Shown here in pieces: positions 26,925 through 34,653 of a DNA stretch of 64,000 nucleotides (position 1 is the first letter of the stretch; each line of letters starts with the position of its first letter). A program made the position numbers and the translations under genes. The notes under the pieces are model-generated. The model worked only from the letters and a program-made list of their open reading frames with translations. It ran no database searches and had not been told where the DNA came from. Origin of the DNA: Azorhizobium sp965227945 (GTDB lineage Bacteria; Pseudomonadota; Alphaproteobacteria; Rhizobiales; Xanthobacteraceae); assembly GCA_965227945.1 (NCBI GenBank), contig CBDDGQ010000005.1, positions 434,001 to 498,000 on the forward strand. Direction: 5' to 3'.

Positions 26925-27087
26925 GGTTGGGTCCGCGCGCCGCAGCTTCAACACCACCCGGAACCGGCCACCCGTCATCGCCGTTGCCACGGGCTGGCAC
27001 AGTGTGATCAACACCGTGCCATGACCGTCGCAGGGGTAGGGCCGGAAGGCCGATGCCCGCCCCCGGCGCCAAGGGAGCGAGCGGCGC

Positions 27088-28065
27088 ATGCTGGTGGCCT
27101 ATGTACAGAACGGTGGTGTGCTGACCGCTCACCCCGTGTCGTCCGACGGCACCGCCCCGGCGGGGGCGGTCTGGATGGATCTGGTGACCCCTGAATCGCA
27201 GGAGGACCAGGTGGTCGAGCGCGCGGTGGGTGTTGAAATCCCCACCCGCGAGGAAATGCGCGAGATCGAGGCCTCCTCGCGCCTCTATGTGGAGAATGGC
27301 GCGCGCTACATGACGCTGTCGGTGTTGTGCGGCGGCCACACCGAAGCGCCCGCGGTAACGCCGCTGACCTTCATCATGACCGCCACTGCGCTGGTGACGG
27401 TGCGCTACAGCGACCCGCGCGCCTTCGGCATGGTCTCCGAACGGCTGCAACGGGCGTGCCCGCAGGGCATTACCGGCGAGACGGTCCTCATGGACCTGCT
27501 GGACACCCTCATCGACCGGATTGCCGATGTCCTGGAGATGTCCGGGGCCAGCATCGAGCGGCTGTCGCAGCGAATCTTCGAGCCCACCGCCAAGGGCGCC
27601 AATGCCAATCAGCTCTACCGGACCATTCTCTCCCAGGTGGGACGCAAGGAGGGCCTGACCTCCTATGCCCGCGAGAGCCTGTCCTCGCTGGCCCGTCTGC
27701 TGGCCTTCCTCAGCACGGACGGGGACGGGGCGCCGCTCTCGGCCGTGAGCCGCGATGCCATCAAGAGCATGACGCGGGATGTCACTGGCCTCTCCGATTA
27801 TGCCGCCTTTCTGGCCAACAAGCTCCAGTTCCTGCTGGATGCCACCATCGGCATGGTGGGCCTGGAGCAGAACAACATCATCAAGATCTTCGCGGTGCTG
27901 TCGGTGGTGCTGATGCCGCCCACCCTGATCGCCTCGATCTACGGGATGAACTTCCAGCACATGCCGGAACTGGCGACGCAGTATGGCTATCCCATCGCCT
28001 TGGTGGCGATGGTGATCTCCGGCATCCTGCCCTACCTCTTCTTCAAGTGGCGGCGCTGGCTCTAG
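27088..28065 (+). CDS. corA: CorA-family magnesium transporter
   Basis: This 325-residue protein has a long cytoplasmic N-terminal funnel domain (about 1-260). Two C-terminal membrane helices follow, about 265-285 and 297-318. The signature YGMNF at the end of the first helix forms the selectivity loop at the pore mouth. Length, the long charged stalk helix and the basic tail KWRRWL fit CorA, which moves Mg2+ (also Co2+ and Ni2+) down the membrane potential. GGGAGCGAG before the ATG supports the start. No Mg2+ riboswitch is seen in the 163-bp leader. Confidence 0.95.
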   Translation: MLVAYVQNGGVLTAHPVSSDGTAPAGAVWMDLVTPESQEDQVVERAVGVEIPTREEMREIEASSRLYVENGARYMTLSVLCGGHTEAPAVTPLTFIMTATALVTVRYSDPRAFGMVSERLQRACPQGITGETVLMDLLDTLIDRIADVLEMSGASIERLSQRIFEPTAKGANANQLYRTILSQVGRKEGLTSYARESLSSLARLLAFLSTDGDGAPLSAVSRDAIKSMTRDVTGLSDYAAFLANKLQFLLDATIGMVGLEQNNIIKIFAVLSVVLMPPTLIASIYGMNFQHMPELATQYGYPIALVAMVISGILPYLFFKWRRWL

Positions 28066-28080
28066 CGCCGCCAGGGCGGA

Positions 28081-28830
28081 TCAGACGTGCTGCCCGCCGT
28101 TGATGAGGATCTCGGTGCCGTTCAGATAGGACGAGGTCTCGGTGCAGAGCACGTAGATGATCTTGGCCACCTCGTCGGTGGTGCCGAGCCGCCGCAGCGG
28201 AATCTGCGCCACGATCTCCTCGGTGCCGGGGGACAGGATGGCGGTGTCGATCTCGCCGGGGGCGATGGCGTTCACCCGCACCCCCCGCTGGCCGAAATCA
28301 AATGCCATTTCCCGCGTCAGTGCGGCCAGAGCCGCCTTGGAGGTGCCATAAGCGGCGCCGGCGAAGGGATGCACCCGCGAGCCCGCAATGGAGGTGACGT
28401 TCACCACCGAGCCCTTGGCCTTTTCCAATTCGGTGATGAGGCCCCTGGCCAGCATGATGGGGGCGAAGAAATTCACCTGGAACACCTGCATCCAGGTGTC
28501 GCGGTCGGTGTTGATGGTGCCCAGGCGCGCCCCGTCGGTACCCTTGGGCGAGATGCCCGCATTGTTCACCAGCGCATGCAGTTCGCCATTCGGCAGGCGA
28601 CTCTTGATCTCGTCCACCGCCGCCAGGGTGTCTTCCGGGCTGGCGAGATCCACCTGGATATGGTCCTCGGGGCCGGCCGCCCATGGGCACTGCTCCGGGA
28701 AAGCGTGGCGCGAGCAGGTGATGACCCGCCAGCCGGCGCTGGAAAAGCGCTTGACCGTGGCATGCCCGATCCCGCGCGAGGCGCCGGTGAGGAGCATGAT
28801 GCGCGCCGGTACATTGGGATCTGCGACCAT
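28081..28830 (-). CDS. Short-chain dehydrogenase/reductase
   Basis: From MVADPNVPAR the protein has 249 residues, the classical SDR length. The cofactor motif TGASRGIGHA, the structural NNAG, the active-site serine (NVTSIAGS), YGTSK with the Tyr and Lys, and a C-terminal NGTEILINGGQ are present. The basic residue after the glycine motif (CSRHAF) suggests NADPH preference, by inference. The substrate is unknown. The frame is open 39 codons further upstream without homology. It ends 15 bp from convergent corA and lies downstream of pdxH on the same strand. Confidence 0.9.
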   Translation of the reverse strand: MVADPNVPARIMLLTGASRGIGHATVKRFSSAGWRVITCSRHAFPEQCPWAAGPEDHIQVDLASPEDTLAAVDEIKSRLPNGELHALVNNAGISPKGTDGARLGTINTDRDTWMQVFQVNFFAPIMLARGLITELEKAKGSVVNVTSIAGSRVHPFAGAAYGTSKAALAALTREMAFDFGQRGVRVNAIAPGEIDTAILSPGTEEIVAQIPLRRLGTTDEVAKIIYVLCTETSSYLNGTEILINGGQHV

Positions 28831-28919
28831 TGTGTCCTCGAAGCAAGGGGCGACGCAGCGCCAGGCGGCGGGCGTCGCGTATGCGGCAGGCACCACATCC
28901 GGTGCCGGCCGGTCAATGG

Positions 28920-29558
28920 TCAGGGATAGAGCCGCGTCTTGTCCCACGCGCCCGCCGGGTCGGGGCGGGTGAAGACGATGCGGTCGTGCAGGCGGAATGG
29001 GCGATCGTGCCAGAATTCCACCGCCACGGGCAGCACCCGGAAGCCGGTCCAGTGGGGCGGGCGCGGCACCGCGCCCAGCCCGTAGCGCGCCGTGGTGGCG
29101 GCCACCGCCGCCTCCAGCGCAAAGCGTCCCTCCAAGGGGCGGGACTGCTGGCTGGCCCAGGCGCCGATCTGCGACAACCGGGGACGGGTGGCGAAATAGG
29201 CGTCCGCTTCTTCGGTGCTGACCTGCTCCACCGGGCCGCGCACCCGCACCTGCCGGCGCAGGCTTTTCCAGTGGAACACCAGCGCCGCCTTCGCGGTGGC
29301 CGCCAATTCTCGGCCCTTGGCGCTCTCGGTATTGGTGAAGAAGACGAAGCCGCGGGAATCGAAGCCGTTCAGCAGCACCATCCGCGCATCGGGCAGGCCG
29401 TCCGGATCGACGGTGGCGAGCGTCATGGCGTTGGGGTCGTTGATCTCGGACGCCTTGGCCTCGGCCAGCCAGTCGGAAAACAACCGAAAGGGTTCGTCGG
29501 AGACGGTGAAATCACCTGACGTTAAGGGGTTCTGGGCTTCCATGGTGGAATCGGACAT
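28920..29558 (-). CDS. pdxH: Pyridoxamine/pyridoxine 5'-phosphate oxidase
   Basis: This 212-residue FMN enzyme oxidises PNP or PMP to pyridoxal 5'-phosphate. Family motifs are AMTLATVDPDGLPDARMVLL, GFVFFTNTESAKGRELA, ALVFHWKSLRRQVRVRG and FATRPRLSQIGAWAS. Toward the end are VEFWHDRPFRLHDR and the terminal RLYP. The start at MSDSTMEAQ is chosen on length; a second ATG lies five codons on, and neither has a clear ribosome site. Its start codon overlaps the start codon of the divergent lipoprotein gene by two bases, an unusual arrangement. Confidence 0.95.
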   Translation of the reverse strand: MSDSTMEAQNPLTSGDFTVSDEPFRLFSDWLAEAKASEINDPNAMTLATVDPDGLPDARMVLLNGFDSRGFVFFTNTESAKGRELAATAKAALVFHWKSLRRQVRVRGPVEQVSTEEADAYFATRPRLSQIGAWASQQSRPLEGRFALEAAVAATTARYGLGAVPRPPHWTGFRVLPVAVEFWHDRPFRLHDRIVFTRPDPAGAWDKTRLYP

Positions 29559-30078
29559 GACAGGAGCCACTCGCGTGTCGCCGCATTCGACCATCGCACG
29601 GCGCGGCCAAAGGATCTGGCGCCCATATAGGCCGATTGGCGGGCGCCTGCCAGCGGCGCGTTGCGCCTTTGCCGCCGCAGCCGGTCTGCTCGCGCTCTCC
29701 CTGGGCGGCTGCGCCGGCACCGGGTGGCGCGACGACGACGCGCTGGTGACCGGCTCCATTCGCCCGACCCACGTCTCGCTCACCGTCCCGGTGGGCGCGC
29801 CGCCCGCAGGCATCGCCGCCGGCGACTGGGCGCAGGCCAAGCAGGCGCTGGATCTCGCTTTGGCGTCCAAGCAGGAGGGCGCGAGCCAGCCGTGGGACAA
29901 CAAGCAGACCGGCGCGCACGGCTCCGCCACCCCGCTCGGGGCGGTCAAGGAGAACAAGTGCCGCGACTTCCGCATCGGGGTCGTGGACAAGACCGGCGAG
30001 CATTGGGTGCAGGGCGAAGCGTGCTCCAAGGCCGAGGGCACCATTCTGTCGCAGGTGCGCCTGCTGGGGCAGGCCTGA
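29557..30078 (+). CDS. Surface-antigen-like lipoprotein (RT0821/Lpp0805 type)
   Basis: The ATG at 29557 gives 173 residues. The true start could be the GTG at 29575. The basic, unusually long N-terminal region runs into a hydrophobic core and lipobox (LALSLGGC). The C-terminal 60 residues carry the 17-kDa surface-antigen pattern: a cysteine in KCRDFRI, then GVVDKTGEHWVQGEAC and a closing beta strand. Related proteins are outer-membrane lipoproteins of rickettsiae and rhizobia. Its start codon shares two bases with that of divergent pdxH. Confidence 0.75.
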   Translation: MTGATRVSPHSTIARRGQRIWRPYRPIGGRLPAARCAFAAAAGLLALSLGGCAGTGWRDDDALVTGSIRPTHVSLTVPVGAPPAGIAAGDWAQAKQALDLALASKQEGASQPWDNKQTGAHGSATPLGAVKENKCRDFRIGVVDKTGEHWVQGEACSKAEGTILSQVRLLGQA

Positions 30079-30360
30079 GCCCCACCGGCGGTCCCGGTCG
30101 ACGCAAGCTTCGAGCGATCCTGGCGCAAGCCTCGGGTGCGACACCGGATTCCGGCAGAACCGCGGCGGACCATGGGCGCGCGGAACGGCCAGGGGCCGCG
30201 CCGGGCGGCCTGGGGGAGACGGGGATGCGGCCACGGGGAGTGCCCGTTCGCGGGCCGGGAAATTGGGGAGGACTTGAGTTCTCCCGTTGCAATCGGGCAA
30301 CATCGCACCACATGAAAGGCGCGGCCGGCCGATCAGCGCTGGCCCCGAGGTAATTTGCCC

Positions 30361-31335
30361 ATGCGCGATCCTTACGACATCCTCGGCGTCGCGAAGACCG
30401 CCGACGAAGCCGAGATCAAGCGCGCCTTTCGGCGCCAGGCCAAGAAGCTGCACCCCGACGCCAACACGTCGGATCCCAAGGCGCAGGACAAGTTCGCGGA
30501 ATTGAACTCCGCGCACGAGATTCTGTCCGACAAGGACAAGCGCGCCCAATATGACCGTGGCGAGATCGACGCCGACGGCAAGCCGAAGATGCATGATTAT
30601 GCCGGCTTCGGCGGCGCCGGCGCGCGACCCGGCTCGCGCGGCTTCAGCGGCTTCGACGGCGACACCATCTTCGAGAGCTTCTCGTTCGGTCCCGACGGCG
30701 CGCGCGCCCATTCCCGGCGCGGCCGGCCCGGTCCTGGTCCCGGCACCGAGGGCTTCGACGATATCGGCGACATCTTCGGCTTCGGGCGGCAGCGTCGCTC
30801 CGCCGGCGGTGGTTTTACACCCAGAGCAGGGGCGGACGTGGAACTGACCCTGACCGTCGATCTGGAAGAAGCCGCCCAAGGCGCCAGCAAGCGCTTCACC
30901 TTGCCCAACGGCAAGCAGGTGGATCTGAAGATCGCCCCTGGAACCCTTGAGGGCCATCGCATGCGCCTGAAGGGGCAGGGCGACCCCAGCGCCGAGGGCG
31001 GTGCCCCCGGGGACGCCTTCGTGACCATCAATTATGCCCCGCACGCGACCTTCCGTCGCGACGGCGACGATCTGCGCACTGACCTTGCGGTGGCGCTGGA
31101 AGATGCGGTGCTGGGCGCCAAGGTGCGCGTGCCCACCCTGTCCGGCGCGGTGGAACTGAACATTCCCGCCTGGACCTCCGGCGGGCGGACCTTCCGCCTG
31201 CGCGGCAAGGGCATGCCCAAGGCGGCGGGCGGGCAGGGCGACCTGCTGGTGACGCTCACCATCTCGCTGCCGCAGACGCCCGATCCCGAACTGGAAGCGC
31301 TGCTGCGCAAGCGCCGGGACAAGGCCGCCTCCTGA
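30361..31335 (+). CDS. DnaJ-class co-chaperone without zinc finger (CbpA-like)
   Basis: The ATG at 30361 follows GAGG at good distance and gives 324 residues. The J domain (about 1-68) has DPYDILGV and the HPD tripeptide that stimulates DnaK ATPase. A Gly/Phe/Arg-rich linker (about 75-155) follows, then two C-terminal substrate-binding beta domains (about 158-310). There is no cysteine-rich zinc domain, so it is a class B protein like CbpA. It should present unfolded clients to DnaK under stress. Single gene ending before a strong hairpin. Confidence 0.92.
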   Translation: MRDPYDILGVAKTADEAEIKRAFRRQAKKLHPDANTSDPKAQDKFAELNSAHEILSDKDKRAQYDRGEIDADGKPKMHDYAGFGGAGARPGSRGFSGFDGDTIFESFSFGPDGARAHSRRGRPGPGPGTEGFDDIGDIFGFGRQRRSAGGGFTPRAGADVELTLTVDLEEAAQGASKRFTLPNGKQVDLKIAPGTLEGHRMRLKGQGDPSAEGGAPGDAFVTINYAPHATFRRDGDDLRTDLAVALEDAVLGAKVRVPTLSGAVELNIPAWTSGGRTFRLRGKGMPKAAGGQGDLLVTLTISLPQTPDPELEALLRKRRDKAAS

Positions 31336-31395
31336 GGCGGTCGCGGGCCGGTCCCGTTCGCAAGCGTCCCAACGCAAAAAAAACGTCCCCAAACG

Positions 31396-31428
31396 CAAAT
31401 GGCCCCGCCGGATCGGCGGGGCCATTTG
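31396..31428. terminator. 15-bp perfect hairpin between convergent dnaJ-like gene and ctrA
   Basis: CAAATGGCCCCGCCG pairs without mismatch with CGGCGGGGCCATTTG (31396-31410 and 31414-31428) around a GAT loop. It ends 67 bp before the ctrA stop. On the minus strand an eight-T run follows after 12 bases; on the plus strand only TTTG lies within the stem. A partial second copy of one arm (GCGGGGCCATTGGCTT) starts at 31433. Confidence 0.7.
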
Positions 31429-31494
31429 CTTGCGGGGCCATTGGCTTGAATGCGCCCGCGACCCGCGGGAGCAGCACCGGATCAGGACACCGGG

Positions 31495-32196
31495 TCAGAC
31501 GGCGATGCGGTCCACCACGGCATTGGGTTCGCGCAGCACATAGCCGCGGCCCCACACGGTCTCGATATAGTTCTTGCCGGCCGAGGCGTTCGCCAGCTTC
31601 TTGCGCAGCTTGCAGATGAAGACGTCGATGATCTTCAGCTCCGGCTCGTCCATACCGCCATAGAGATGATTGAGGAACATCTCCTTGGTCAGCGTGGTGC
31701 CCTTGCGGAGCGAGAGCAGCTCCAGCATCTGGTATTCCTTGCCGGTCAGATGCACCCGCGCGCCATCCACTTCCACCGTCTTGGTGTCGAGGTTGACGAT
31801 CAGGTCACCGGTCTGGATCACCGATTGGGCATGGCCCTTGGACCGCCGTACGATGGCATGGATGCGCGCCACCATCTCGTCCTTGTGGAACGGCTTGGTC
31901 AAATAGTCGTCGGCGCCGAACCCGAAGCCCTTCACCTTGTCCTCGGTATTGGCGAGGCCGGAGAGGATGAGGATCGGAGTCTTGACCTTGGCGAGGCGCA
32001 GGCTGCGCAGCACCTCGAACCCGGACATGTCCGGCAAATTCAGATCCAGCAGGATGATGTCGTACTCGTACACCTTGCCGAGATCGACGCCTTCTTCACC
32101 GAGATCCGTCGTGTAGACGTTGAAACTTTCCGACTTCAGCATCAATTCGATGCTTTGGGCCGTGGCACTGTCGTCCTCGATGAGCAAGACGCGCAT
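31495..32196 (-). CDS. ctrA: Cell-cycle master response regulator CtrA
   Basis: This 233-residue OmpR-family regulator has a receiver domain (1-120) with the acidic pocket E7/D8/D9, the phosphoacceptor D51 (LLDLNLPD) and K in YLTKPF. Its winged-helix DNA-binding domain (about 130-230) contains LTGKEYQMLELLSLRKG, FLNHLYGGMDEPELK and VFICKLRKKL, nearly invariant in CtrA orthologues. CtrA controls replication initiation, division, motility and methylation genes by binding TTAA-N7-TTAA boxes. The C-terminus is Ala-Val rather than the Ala-Ala degradation tag of Caulobacter. Its upstream region holds five GANTC sites. Confidence 0.97.
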   Translation of the reverse strand: MRVLLIEDDSATAQSIELMLKSESFNVYTTDLGEEGVDLGKVYEYDIILLDLNLPDMSGFEVLRSLRLAKVKTPILILSGLANTEDKVKGFGFGADDYLTKPFHKDEMVARIHAIVRRSKGHAQSVIQTGDLIVNLDTKTVEVDGARVHLTGKEYQMLELLSLRKGTTLTKEMFLNHLYGGMDEPELKIIDVFICKLRKKLANASAGKNYIETVWGRGYVLREPNAVVDRIAV

Positions 32197-32263
32197 GGCA
32201 ATCCCTTTCCTCGCAACAACCCGAATGGCGGGGTGCCGCCCTTCGCGTGCTCGGCCGACGTGT

Positions 32264-32359
32264 GATTCGCGCTACGTGAGTAGAATCGATAACCGAAACT
32301 GATTCCGCAGGACAAGAGTCCCGGCGAAAAACTTTGTGTATCGCGACGAAGACTGAGTC
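32264..32359 (-). promoter_or_regulatory. GANTC cluster in the ctrA upstream region
   Basis: Five GANTC sites lie within 96 bp: 32264-32268, 32283-32287, 32301-32305, 32316-32320 and 32355-32359. They begin 68 bp upstream of the ctrA start. GANTC is the target of the cell-cycle methylase CcrM, which in Caulobacter and rhizobia makes ctrA transcription depend on methylation state. TTAA half-sites resembling CtrA boxes lie just upstream (32372-32375 and 32386-32390, spaced by ten bases rather than seven). The rest of 32197-32644 shows no gene. Confidence 0.75.
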
Positions 32360-32644
32360 TCCGCCTTGAAATTAAGTTGTTCGCGTTAACCTACCCGTAT
32401 CGACACACCGCCCCTCGAGCCCTTTGGAAATCCGGACCGCGCGCCGACGACGCACGCTCCGAACCATGGGGTCATCATTAACGAAGGGGGTAAACGATTG
32501 GTTGCCAAGCGGGCGGTTTCTCCGATTTTCCGTGCATGACGCTGCGGCGGTAAGAAAAGGGCAACCCTATGCGGCGATGCTTCAGGCCGAGTGGAGCCGG
32601 GCTTTCGGTTCCAGCGTTCCCGCGTGCTTCGGAGTGTCGCGTCC

Positions 32645-33040
32645 ATGAAATCGCGTGAGCCCCTCATTCGTGCCAAGAGGTTCAAGATCGAGGACGCCCG
32701 GCGCCGCCTCGCCCAGATCGACACCATGGTCACCGAATTCGATCGCATGGCGGCGGAACTGGAGCGGGATATCGGCGCCGAGGAGCAGCGCTCCGGCATC
32801 ACCGATCCCCGCCACTTCGCTTACCCGCCGCTCGCCGTGGCCGCGCGCCAGCGGCGCGAGAACCTCGTGCGCTCGGCGGACGAACTGCGGGTGCAGCGGG
32901 CCGAGGCCCAGGCCGCCTTCAATGAGGCCGAAGCCGAGCTGGTGCTCGCCGAGGCCGCCGGCGAGCGCGAACGGGCCGCCGAAGCCGATGTGATCGAGCG
33001 GCGCGCCGCCTGGCGCCAGGGCGAACCGGCCCGCATCTGA
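32645..33040 (+). CDS. FliJ-like coiled-coil protein
   Basis: This 131-residue protein is almost entirely charged alpha helix with heptad character. A conserved-looking middle reads RSGITDPRHFAYPPLA, as in the FliJ-type proteins that flank ctrA in many Hyphomicrobiales. FliJ is the stalk-like chaperone of the flagellar export ATPase FliI. No fliI or other flagellar gene is in the window, so the role is uncertain and a general coiled-coil function is possible. It is divergent from ctrA, and the 448-bp gap between them probably serves both. Confidence 0.65.
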   Translation: MKSREPLIRAKRFKIEDARRRLAQIDTMVTEFDRMAAELERDIGAEEQRSGITDPRHFAYPPLAVAARQRRENLVRSADELRVQRAEAQAAFNEAEAELVLAEAAGERERAAEADVIERRAAWRQGEPARI

Positions 33041-33215
33041 CGCCGCGTCCGGCCGGCGCCGCGGCTGCCGGCAACGGGAGGCGACAAGACGGGCGCCCTC
33101 GTCTAGCTTCGGCGCTGGTGGCGCAAGCTGAGCGCTGGCGGGTCGGCGGGGCGGGGGCCGTCCTGGCCACGCCGTCGGTCAGGCTGAGCCGCTCCACGTC
33201 CGTGCGTCCGGCGCC

Positions 33216-33251
33216 GTGCCAGGAGACGTCCCAGGAGACGTGCCAGGAGAT
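33216..33251 (+). repeat. Three tandem 12-bp repeats ahead of the ECF sigma gene
   Basis: The units GTGCCAGGAGAC, GTCCCAGGAGAC and GTGCCAGGAGAT follow each other directly and end 10 bases before the GTG start at 33262. Each contains an AGGAGA ribosome-site-like core, so copy number could affect translation. Confidence 0.7.
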
Positions 33252-33261
33252 CAGAGGTCCC

Positions 33262-33798
33262 GTGACGAGTCCCAGTCCCCTCGTGCCGTTGCTGAGCGCC
33301 ATCGCCAAGGGGGATCTCGAGGCGCTGGAGAAGCTGTATCGCCTCTCCAATCCCAAGCTTTATGGCCTGGCCTTGCGCATCCTGCGGCGGCCGGAACTGG
33401 CCAGCGATGCGGTCAAAGCCGCGTTCGTGCGCATATGGCGCGAAGCCAAGACGGCGCCTGCGGGCATGGATCCGGTGTGCTGGATCGCCGCCATCACCCG
33501 TGACTGCGCCCTCGATATCGCCCGCACCAGCGAAGATACCGGCGAGGCGTGGGAGCCGTTCGAGGTGGAGGAGCCGGCGGTGGATCCGCTGGCGCGCGAG
33601 GACCGTTCGCCGGAACTGCGCAGCTTCCTGGCCTGCCTCGGCAAATTGTCCGAGGAACGCCGCCGGATGATCCTGCTGGCCTATTATGACGGCTGGAGCC
33701 GCGAGGCCCTGTCGGTCTATTTCGATGCCCCCATGCACACCGTGAACACCTGGCTGAAGCGCAGCGTGGTCGAGATTGACGAGCACCTCGCCCAATGA
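33262..33798 (+). CDS. ECF-type RNA polymerase sigma factor
   Basis: The GTG at 33262, preceded by AGAGG, gives 178 residues. Region 2 (about 10-80) has the helix LEKLYRLSNPKLYGLALRIL and the promoter-recognition part AFVRIWREAK. Region 4 (about 115-170) has LSEERRRMILLAYYDGWSREALS and the helix-turn-helix with HTVNTWLKRS. It would direct RNA polymerase to a small stress regulon. It overlaps the following anti-sigma gene by four bases (ATGA), typical of a co-translated sigma/anti-sigma pair. The frame is open further upstream through the 12-bp repeats, so a longer form cannot be excluded. Confidence 0.92.
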   Translation: MTSPSPLVPLLSAIAKGDLEALEKLYRLSNPKLYGLALRILRRPELASDAVKAAFVRIWREAKTAPAGMDPVCWIAAITRDCALDIARTSEDTGEAWEPFEVEEPAVDPLAREDRSPELRSFLACLGKLSEERRRMILLAYYDGWSREALSVYFDAPMHTVNTWLKRSVVEIDEHLAQ

Positions 33799-34634
33799 CC
33801 GTCAATGAGGATGATCGCCAGTTCGTTGCGGAATATGTGCTCGGCACCCTGCCGGCGGCGCTGCGACTCATGGTGCGGGCCCGGGTGGCGGAGGAGCCGG
33901 AGATCGCGGCCTTGGCGCAGCTCTGGCAGCAGCGCCTCGCCCCATTGCACGAACTGGCGGTGCCCATTGCCCCGCCGCGCGACCTGTGGCCGGAGATCTC
34001 CGCCCTGGTCGCCCCGCCGGACCTCTCGCCTGCGGAAGTGGCCTCCGGCAAGGCGGCCGCCTCCGCGGCGCTGCCGGAATTCATCATTCCCGCCGCCGAA
34101 GAGACCGACGATCCGGAGATCGTGGAGGCTGCGCCCCTCGATGCGGCCGACCTTGCGGCTGCGGCAACGCCGCTGGCCGAGGTCCCGGACGGCACCGGGG
34201 CGCCGGTGCGCAGCCGCTGGAAGCCGGCGGCGGTGATCCTGGGCCTGGTGCTGCTCGCCGTGGGCGGGGCATTCGCCTACCGGGAATTCGACCGCGCCCA
34301 GGAGCAGCACTATCTCGCCACCTTGCAGGAGGGGCGCGCCGCGGCGGTGATCGTGCGCCTCGATCCCCGCAGTGGCGACCTGCAGGTGCGTCCGCTGCTG
34401 GACCCGGCGCCCGACGACAAGACCTACCAGCTCTGGCTGGTGCCGGACGGCCAGCCGCCACGTTCGCTCGGCACCTTCAGCGGCGCCTTCGGCACCCGCT
34501 CCGATGCGGTCCGCCGGCTCGGCGCCCGCGGCGCCGCCAAGGCGATGTTGCAGGTGACCATCGAGCCGGAGGGCGGCTCGCCCTTCGCCCCCACCGGCGA
34601 GGTGGTCTATTCCGGCCGCCTGCTGCCAGAGTGA
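33795..34634 (+). CDS. Anti-sigma-K factor (RskA family) membrane protein
   Basis: This 279-residue protein has an N-terminal cytoplasmic anti-sigma domain (about 1-60: FVAEYVLGTLPAALR, LWQQRLAPL). A disordered linker follows, then one membrane helix (about 143-163, AVILGLVLLAVGGAFAY) and a periplasmic RskA domain (about 170-279) with YQLWLVPDG and GTFSG. It should hold the sigma factor until a periplasmic signal releases it. Overlap with the sigma gene supports the pairing. There is no zinc-binding HxxxCxxC motif, consistent with RskA/ChrR-unlike members. Confidence 0.92.
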   Translation: MTVNEDDRQFVAEYVLGTLPAALRLMVRARVAEEPEIAALAQLWQQRLAPLHELAVPIAPPRDLWPEISALVAPPDLSPAEVASGKAAASAALPEFIIPAAEETDDPEIVEAAPLDAADLAAAATPLAEVPDGTGAPVRSRWKPAAVILGLVLLAVGGAFAYREFDRAQEQHYLATLQEGRAAAVIVRLDPRSGDLQVRPLLDPAPDDKTYQLWLVPDGQPPRSLGTFSGAFGTRSDAVRRLGARGAAKAMLQVTIEPEGGSPFAPTGEVVYSGRLLPE

Positions 34635-34653
34635 GCCGGGCCGCCGCTTCCGC

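Noticed and set aside
26925..27087. Magnesium riboswitch upstream of corA
   Set aside because: The short leader has no M-box features.
32372..32390. Classical CtrA box upstream of ctrA
   Set aside because: Two TTAA half-sites are present, but their spacing is ten bases, not seven, so only half-sites are claimed.
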